A DNA stretch of 25,000 bases, taken from contig NW_026971178.1 in assembly GCF_963678635.1 (NCBI RefSeq), positions 1-25,000 on the forward strand, given 5' to 3'. The stretch's first letter is position 1. Every line of letters starts with the position of its first letter. Made by a program: the position numbers and the translations under genes. Source of the stretch: Symsagittifera roscoffensis. Lineage: Eukaryota; Xenacoelomorpha; Acoela; Convolutidae. Shown in pieces: positions 19,655 to 25,000 of this stretch. The notes under the pieces were generated by a model that had not been told where the DNA came from, did no database searches, and saw nothing but the letters and a program-made list of their open reading frames with translations.

Positions 19655-19861
19655 GGGTATCTGGCACTGGTGCTCCTGACCCAAAGTGAACTGGTGTCAT
19701 TTCATCGACTAACGAAATATGGGGAGCCCCTGTCGATGGGGAAAACCCACTCGAGCATTGACATCTACTCATATAAGTGTGCTGCAGGGCTAAAGACGCT
19801 GCTAGTGGAGTACCTGCTGATGCAGAACCGACACATGACTGAATCCGAAGACGAGAGATGA
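19655..19861 (+). pseudogene. Short continuation segment, unknown protein
   Basis: Protein-like reading IDGYLALVLLTQSELVSFHR in a new frame continues the previous segment after a one-base shift near 19645. It is helical and contains CAAGLKTLLVEYLLMQN. It ends at TGA 19859-19861 and the next segment takes over in another frame at exactly this point. No family recognised. Confidence 0.45.
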
Positions 19862-20540
19862 ATGGAGGAAAGTGAATGGGGGCATGCCTCTGTTGACAGA
19901 CCTGTACCTGGCGATGAGATCGGACCCAATGGGGATAATCCGGGGGATGGAGGAGGTCGTAACCTGCATTTATGGACCGGCCGTGACATACGCGTTTCCA
20001 GATCCTCTTGCGACAGCTTATCGGAACTCCGTGACACACTTGAGCCTCATAAATATACTGGATGGGACGACACTCAACTGGTGTCAGCAAGAGGTGCTGA
20101 GGGCACAAATGAGCAACACGGTACTCTTCGGAAAAGTGAAAGAGCAAGAGTTGATGGTGTACAATTTCCGAGGACAACTGCAGTGTAGGATGGGAGGTAA
20201 ACGCGAATGTCCCATCGATACTTAACCCAAGTTCTGGAATCTGAACCCCCTGACGGCGAGTGGAGAAGAGGTCTTGAGGATTCCCGCGTGGAAGAAGAGC
20301 TTCGAGTTGGTGAAAAGGGAGCTAGAGGCAATACTGGAGAAGGAAATCTTGCCAACAACCATTCCAGAGTTTCCAACGGTAAGGATAATGACCCTGGGTT
20401 GGATAATGAACCAACAGTTTCCTGGTGGTCCCATCCCTGTTTGCGAGAGCAGCGGTGGAAGGGCAGCAGAGGGAATTCGCCGATGGCTGGGATCCCCTAT
20501 TCATCGGCTACACTGCAGCGGTCTATTTTCACACCTGTGA
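19860..20540 (+). pseudogene. Unknown protein segment with one in-frame stop
   Basis: From 19860 the frame gives a compact-looking sequence (MPLLTDLYLAMRSDPMG; EEVVTCIYGPAVTYAFPDPL). It stops at TAA 20223-20225, then continues in the same frame (PKFWNLNPLTASGEEVLR; FELVKRELEAILEKE; TVRIMTLGWIMNQQF). Protein-like content is lost after about 20430, where the next frame takes over. There is an even mix of helix and strand and no known motif. The in-frame TAA and the frame change show decay. Confidence 0.5.
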
Positions 20541-21549
20541 CATAAAAATAAACTCCTGGACGACCCAAGCGAAGAAGATGAGAGGCTCATTGCCCCCAAA
20601 ATTCGAGATACGAGAGGTCTTGAGTAAGCTTGAGCGGGCGGGTTTGGAGAACATGTTGCCAAAGTGGGACGATGGCAGGATGATCGTGGAAGAAGGACGC
20701 ATTGCACTAAAAGACGAGATGAAGTTTGCCACGAGAAGATACCGGGCACCTTACGGGATGAAACAGGTGGAGATGAGACAGGAGGGGAAGGAGCTGGATG
20801 CAGCAGGCCGGTTGTACGTGGCTCTGACGGAATACAAGAAACCGTATCCAGCGATACCATCAACCCTGTCGGTGGGCACCCCTGGAGATAAAAGAAGCGG
20901 CCCTGTAGAAGATCGGTTCAGGAGGATCCTTGAGAGAAGAAGAGTCGAATCAGGAGAAGAAAGCATGGATGAGATTCTCAGCGAGGCAGGGGAGGATATG
21001 GAAGTGGGGAACACGCCCGAAACAAAACCATCAGAGGAGGAATTCACCACTCAAGAGCTGTTGAAGGATTTGAGCGGAGAAAATTGGGCAGACACTCTCA
21101 CACCACCTCTGACCTCATCTCCCCGTAAAAATGTAGAGTTGCCACTGATGAGTGAGACTTCCAATATGGGAATGATACTCTTGAGCGCAGAAGAAAGGGA
21201 GAAGAATACCTTCGAGGGAAACAAGACCATGTTCCTAGGGACTCTGGATGAGGACGCTTGGCGAGAATTCTTGAGCGAGTTCAATCGAGAAGTGAATGAC
21301 GAGATCACACTAGATGATTTCAAGGAAGAACTGTGGGACACAGTGGTGAAGTTCGGAGAACTTGTCCTGATGGGGACGGGTCTGGAGGAAAAAGCTAGAG
21401 GAGAACTGCTGAGCAAGATGGTCGAGTTGAGAAAGGCATCACTGAAGACCAAAGAAGACGAATGTAAAGACAGCTCTACTCTGAAACAAAAACCTGTCAA
21501 TAAAATAAATGAAAGTGTGAGGGGGATAATGTCGAAACTAGTAATATAA
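20425..21549 (+). pseudogene. C-terminal part of the second 3'-module protein
   Basis: A long frame without interruption (about 370 residues). The first half is globular-looking (DPLFIGYTAAVYFHTCDIKI; EIREVLSKLERAGLENMLPK). The second half is acidic with disordered stretches (EESMDEILSEAGEDMEVGN) and short helices (DDFKEELWDTVVKFGELV). It ends at TAA 21547-21549, and this looks like a real end because AT-rich spacer follows. No domain is recognised. Together with the upstream segments it would make one protein of about 1,200 residues starting at 17834. Confidence 0.55.
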
Positions 21550-21634
21550 TTAAAAGTACTAATATCCTTAAGGCTCGAGCAGGGGGAGGCAAGAGTTGGA
21601 AGGGTTGGATGGAGACAAAGAGGTCGAATCAGTG

Positions 21635-22873
21635 ATGATAACGGCAACGCCCCCAAGTAAGGACGTGAAGTCTCGCAAGAGGAAGAGAGATGTAGAAGGG
21701 TGGGGTAGTCCTTCGGCGGATGCGGTCTCGGAGAAAATCTTGAGAGAGACGGCCCCCATGGTTCTGGCACGATGGAACACAGCAGCCTACAAGAGTAGCT
21801 ACGAACCAAGGAAACTTCTCGAGGTACAAAGAGCGATGGAGGTTCCCACCAACTCGACAACGGAAGAAGACTTCAAGCCTCAGAGGACGAAGATGAAACG
21901 AGGTTCGACGAGCGGGCAGACATGGGAAGTGGAAGTCGGCAAAGAATGGGTCTCAAATGAACACCAGGCCACTGGGAAGCAAGTAACTAGCGATCCTCTC
22001 GAGAAGAATAAAACGAGGAACACCTCCCGACCGTGGTGGGTGGCCCTGGAAACATTGAAGGAATTGGAAGACTGCCTAAAGAAGCTCGACAGTGGAGTGT
22101 TACGCAAACGACGCAACTGGGCTACCCAGCAGAAGGCTGAGATTAACAAATTGGAATTGGGGAGCCATCTGAGGAGAACTTGGCAGAACTTGTTGAGGGA
22201 TCATTTTGAAGAAGCGATGAGGACATCCTCATCGGCGTCGCCATTGATGGCAAATCCCTTTGTTAGAACAGCAGGACAATTGATGTTCGCGTGGAGCCTG
22301 GTGGGAATAGAGTTGGAAACGCTGACCTCGCACGACAATTTGAAGTTGGATGGAAAAAGTCTAGAAATTTATCAGACATTGATGCAACACGTTGCTAGGG
22401 ATAACTCAGGCTTGAGCCTGGCAAGGAGGAGAGACGCTACTTGTCTCTTGAGGTGGATAATGTCGGTGATGATTGACAGCACCATCCTAGCATGTCAACA
22501 AAGAGCAATTGGAAGCAAAGCAATGGAAAGGAGAATCTCAACAGTCGTCTTGAATGTATACCAGAGTACTGGGATAGAAAAAGAGGATGGTTCCAGGCAG
22601 TCTCTAGAGAGTCACAGGAAGTTAGACGAGATACGGAGATTCTATAACAAGAAGTTTGAAGAGAAACACGACGTGCACCGTAACTTGGCCTCGTCGGGAG
22701 AGTACTCGAAACCCAATAAGAAGGGAGAGAACCAGTATGTGTCTGGAGTGATGGGGATGGCGTTCAACCCTTTCCTGGACTCGGAAGCCGGATGCGCTCA
22801 CAGAAACTACGAGGTTGCGGAGCTACTAAAGTTCTGGACAGAGAAGATATTGGAGAGAGAGAGAGAGACCTAG
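21635..22873 (+). pseudogene. Third 3'-module protein, N-terminal part
   Basis: The first ATG in frame is 21635; the frame itself is open from 21572. Near the N-terminus SRKRKRD is a classic basic nuclear-localisation motif. A disordered region is followed from about residue 150 by helical, Trp-containing sequence (WWVALETLKELEDCLKKLD; RTWQNLLRDHFEEAMR; DATCLLRWIMSVMIDSTILA; EIRRFYNKKFEEK). I recognise no family. It is uninterrupted for more than 400 codons. It ends at TAG 22871-22873 immediately after a (GA)8 run where the frame seems to change. Confidence 0.55.
22853..22868 (+). repeat. (GA)8 dinucleotide run at a frame change
   Basis: Eight GA units in coding sequence. The frame ends five bases later, and the protein-like reading continues in a different frame, so an uneven number of bases gained or lost in or next to the run would explain the break. 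Confidence 0.95.
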
Positions 22874-22874
22874 C

Positions 22875-23672
22875 TTGGGTTTGATTCCCGAGAAAACACC
22901 AGAGGTGATAAGTGTGCCGCGCTCAAGTATGAGAGTCGAACTGAAGATGGGTAACGGGAATGGCATGTTGGCCACGAATCTGGGAGTGTTGTGGAAATTG
23001 CTGAGACCCTCCTGGTGTCCAGATCCCCATGCGAGCCTGATCGAGGAAGTCACGGAGTGAGTGAGATTAGCACCAGCGGAGGACGAAGATCTGGCGACAT
23101 TGAGCATAGTGCACAAACTGATCCTGCCTCAGGTGAAGGAGTCAAGTGAAGCAACGAGTAAACTAGGGTCGGTGAAGAAAATGGAGCCGGGCAGTTGCCT
23201 TGACTCGACGTGTGGAAATGGCGAGCACACCTGTGACGGACGGTCATGCGTCAGGATACAGTCCTTCCAGAAAGAAGATCTAGTCACCTGGTTTGAAGAC
23301 ATTACCGAGAGGGAGAAGAGTGAAATACAGATAGTGGCTGAGTGTTACGCGAGTACCACGGTAAACCTAGCAACAGCTCTGGGATTCTTCTCGAGAATGT
23401 GCAGTCTCCAGTCACTGGAGAGGCTAGAGTCAGAACACCACTTGGTGACCGCGTTGAGTGTGGAGTCATGGCCCGGGGTGTTGCAGGTAACCCAGAAACA
23501 CATCAAGAGCTGGAAGGTTGGACTTGAAGCGGAAATGGGATTTCCCATGAGCGAAGCCTATGGTCTGCTTCTAAATGCGAAGTCTTTAGTGGGGTCAGTG
23601 ATGGCCAATCTATGTGGCAGCCACTATCCATTGCACAGGCGATGGTGGAGGTATCCAGCCAAAGGGTATTGA
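22875..23672 (+). pseudogene. Third protein, middle part with one in-frame stop
   Basis: One frame covers 22875-23672, broken once by TGA 23058-23060. It reads LGVLWKLLRPSWCPDPH before the stop and EDEDLATLSIVHKLILPQV after it. A Cys-rich stretch (SCLDSTCGNGEHTCDGRSC) at about 23190-23250 could bind metal or form disulfides. Helical sequence follows (DLVTWFEDITEREKSEIQ). The last 15 or so residues are probably out of frame because the next segment begins near 23612. No family recognised. Confidence 0.5.
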
Positions 23673-23935
23673 TAGACAAGGCCTTCTCAGTGCCCAAGTG
23701 CGTAAGACTGGCTCGGATGTCGCCTCACTCACACCGGTTGCTGAGAAAAATCCGAGGGACAGTGCCGAAAGAACAGAGGGACGACTTGAGTGAAATCTGG
23801 GGGGAAGAACTTTTGGGTTTGGAAATTGAAAACACAAGTGACCACGAGAGACAAAACGTGATCGGAAAACCTATGGGTGGTGCTCCAAAACCTGGAAGAC
23901 AACGACGCGATACACGAGAAAACGATGGAACTTGA
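23612..23935 (+). pseudogene. Third protein, short middle segment
   Basis: Protein-like reading in a new frame: SIAQAMVEVSSQRVLIDKAF, then a basic stretch (HSHRLLRKIRGTVPKEQRDD) and an acidic one (SEIWGEELLGLEIEN). From about 23875 the better reading is in the next frame. No known domain. It is bounded by two frame changes without obvious homopolymers. Confidence 0.45.
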
Positions 23936-24662
23936 GCCTCTCCTAGAAGCCTCGGGAGAACGCAACCTTAGGAGCATTGACCTCACACATGGGGAATGTC
24001 CATGCCACTGTCTAGCACAAACGGTGTGGTACCCGGATCACGCGAATCTCTGCCTGATCTGGGATGTGGAAGAAATCAGGTCGTTAGGACTGCCCGATCA
24101 TCAGCAGAAGGTGACCATCTTGGTGGTGAGCACGATGCTGGCTTTACGATGGATTGAAGAAAATGTAACGAAGTATCGGGAATCGAAGACGAAAACGGCA
24201 GAGTCGATTTACGCGACAGATTACAGCGGGAGACTTGAGTTGTTTGAGACTACATGCAAGGTATTTGCCATACCAATGGAAGTCAGACACGTATGGAGCC
24301 GCTTAAGGTTCTTTCCTTGGTTTCGAGCGACGTTGACGTCCTGGTTGTACATGATAACGAAGGATCATATGAGGAAATATCAGAAGGAATATCGACAGTT
24401 CCAGGCCGAGATAGGACCGGAGGCTTTCAAGAGACCTCTGCTGACCCATCGAAATGCGATCACGACGGGGTGGAAAAAAGTTGGTAGAGTGTCCAGAAAC
24501 AAACACCAGGGCGAGAGAGTCGATACTAGAGGAAGACTTGGCGAAGAACGTGAGCCTGAGTCTGCACAATTCCTTCTGTTTGAACCGAGAGTCGAGGGTG
24601 AAGAGTTTGCCCAATCAAGCGAAGAGATTGCAGGAGCAAAGGGAATGGATGCGGTCCTATGA
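23877..24662 (+). pseudogene. Third protein, late segment
   Basis: Helical, globular-looking sequence with a small Cys/His cluster (HGECPCHCLAQTVWYPDH, about 23988-24040), a hydrophobic helix (KVTILVVSTMLALRWIEEN) and an aromatic-rich stretch (VRHVWSRLRFFPWFRATL). The Cys/His cluster may bind zinc, but I cannot assign a family. Protein-like reading ends near 24475 at an A6 run (24474-24479). The remaining codons to 24662 are out of frame. Confidence 0.5.
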
Positions 24663-24783
24663 ACAGCTGAAGGCCTGGAAAGAGATCGTGATTAGCTCCG
24701 ATGACGAAGAGGCACTGTTGAAGCAGATCACGGTGTCAAATACATCTGGGTCTGGTACCTCGAAGGCGAAGAACGCGAGGTGA
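24454..24783 (+). pseudogene. Third protein, C-terminal tail
   Basis: After the A6 run this frame carries the tail: RARESILEEDLAKNVSLSLH, a charged helix (QAKRLQEQREWMRSYEQLK), then EIVISSDDEEALL (24682-24720). The last is a typical SUMO-interaction motif, a short hydrophobic strand followed by Ser and acidic residues. A Ser/Lys-rich end leads to TGA 24781-24783. This is the last coding sequence, and a purine tract follows after about 40 bases. Confidence 0.55.
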
Positions 24784-25000
24784 GCAGGTGGCTCAATGGG
24801 GAATTCTAGAGTCTTGAGTCTTGAGAGGGAAAGAAAGGGGCTCGAGGGTGAACTTGGATGAAATTTAGGTTCACGAAAAAGAAATTTTAACAAATGAGAT
24901 ATTGTTACTACTATGTTATATCTATTCTGTAAATCAAAATGCTGCATGAAAATTTCCTGATTGAATAGGACAAAAGAAATTTTAAAATACTAGCTTTAAA
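24784..25000 (+). other. 3' non-coding end with purine tract
   Basis: Eighteen purines in a row at 24823-24840 (GAGAGGGAAAGAAAGGGG) resemble a polypurine tract, which would place the start of a 3' LTR at about 24841. The remaining 160 bases are AT-rich and non-coding. I could not match them convincingly to the leader at 7091-7292. The shared fragments (CACGAA, TTTTAACAAA) are too short in AT-rich DNA to prove LTR homology. The element may continue beyond the window. Confidence 0.4.

Larger units (their letters stand above)
7293..24783 (+). mobile_element. Giant decayed Ty3/gypsy-type retroelement
   Basis: All long reading regions are on the + strand and share richer GC content, similar wording and the same style of decay. 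The gag-pol order PR-RT-RNaseH-IN is that of Ty3/gypsy (Metaviridae-type) elements. Three further long reading regions follow pol, making at least 17.5 kb, far above the usual 5-7 kb. Joining the 3' module to gag-pol as one element is an inference from strand, composition, spacing and the abrupt composition change at 24783. LTRs were not found, so the ends are approximate. Confidence 0.75.

Noticed and set aside
21541-21572. Mini-intron (GTAATA...TACTAAT...AAG) at the end of the second protein
   Set aside because: Thirty-two bases is too short for an animal intron and removal does not join two open frames.
21051-21860. 269-residue minus-strand frame opposite the 3' module
   Set aside because: Antisense shadow of acidic, Lys-rich coding DNA, and it crosses a gene boundary on the + strand.
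8647-23060. A variant genetic code that would explain the stops
   Set aside because: All three stop codons interrupt frames and many true frame changes are also present, which fits decay better than reassignment.
16179-24783. Envelope glycoprotein in the position after pol
   Set aside because: No signal peptide, furin-type site or clear membrane anchor is visible; SGNH-like and nuclear-type motifs point elsewhere.
7091-25000. LTR pair formed by the leader and the 3' end
   Set aside because: Only short AT-rich words (CACGAA, TTTTAACAAA, ATTGAATA) are shared and their order is not consistent.

Overview
The window looks like nuclear DNA of an animal, most likely a marine invertebrate. A cnidarian is only a guess, based on the AT-rich flanks, the simple repeats and the style of the retroelement. 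Nothing bacterial is present: no operons with ribosome binding sites, no tRNA or rRNA genes, no CRISPR array. There are two very different parts. Positions 1 to about 7290 are AT-rich and have no convincing gene. They hold a huge imperfect inverted repeat (arms about 1661-3306 and 3313-4939, facing each other across a 6-base loop), a 17-bp direct repeat at its right edge, a duplicated CCAAT-type motif, and an 85-unit CATA microsatellite (6751-7090).

From 7293 to 24783 everything coding lies on the + strand, is much richer in G and C, and reads as one giant, decayed Ty3/gypsy-type retroelement. Its first half (7293-15698) is gag-pol. In order it holds a coiled-coil gag N-terminus, a capsid-like region, two CCHC zinc knuckles, a retropepsin-like protease, reverse transcriptase, RNase H, an acidic linker, an integrase with a D,D(35)E core, and a GPF-type C-terminal domain. 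The pol protein then continues into an extra C-terminal domain that resembles a macrodomain (ADP-ribose binding fold).

After a roughly 480-base AT-rich gap come three more long, broken reading regions. The gap carries a polypurine-like tract, a good splice-acceptor-like site and a small tandem repeat. Region 1 (16179-17894) is a coiled coil followed by an SGNH/GDSL hydrolase-like domain whose Ser, Gly, Asn and Asp/His motifs are all visible. Region 2 (17834-21549) contains a second, nucleophile-less SGNH-like domain followed by unrecognised protein. Region 3 (21635-24783) is an unrecognised protein with a basic nuclear-localisation-like motif near its start and a SUMO-interaction-like motif near its end. 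A purine tract (24823-24840) and AT-rich sequence follow to the window edge. Intact LTRs were not identified.

The copy is dead or badly sequenced: about ten in-frame stop codons, more than a dozen frame changes (several exactly at G17, (GA)8 and A6 runs), deletions in the reverse transcriptase thumb and the integrase zinc finger, and His in place of the usual Tyr in the reverse transcriptase active-site motif. The most unusual content is the pol macrodomain plus the 8.6-kb, hydrolase-bearing 3' module, which looks like cargo or accessory genes of a giant retrotransposon.
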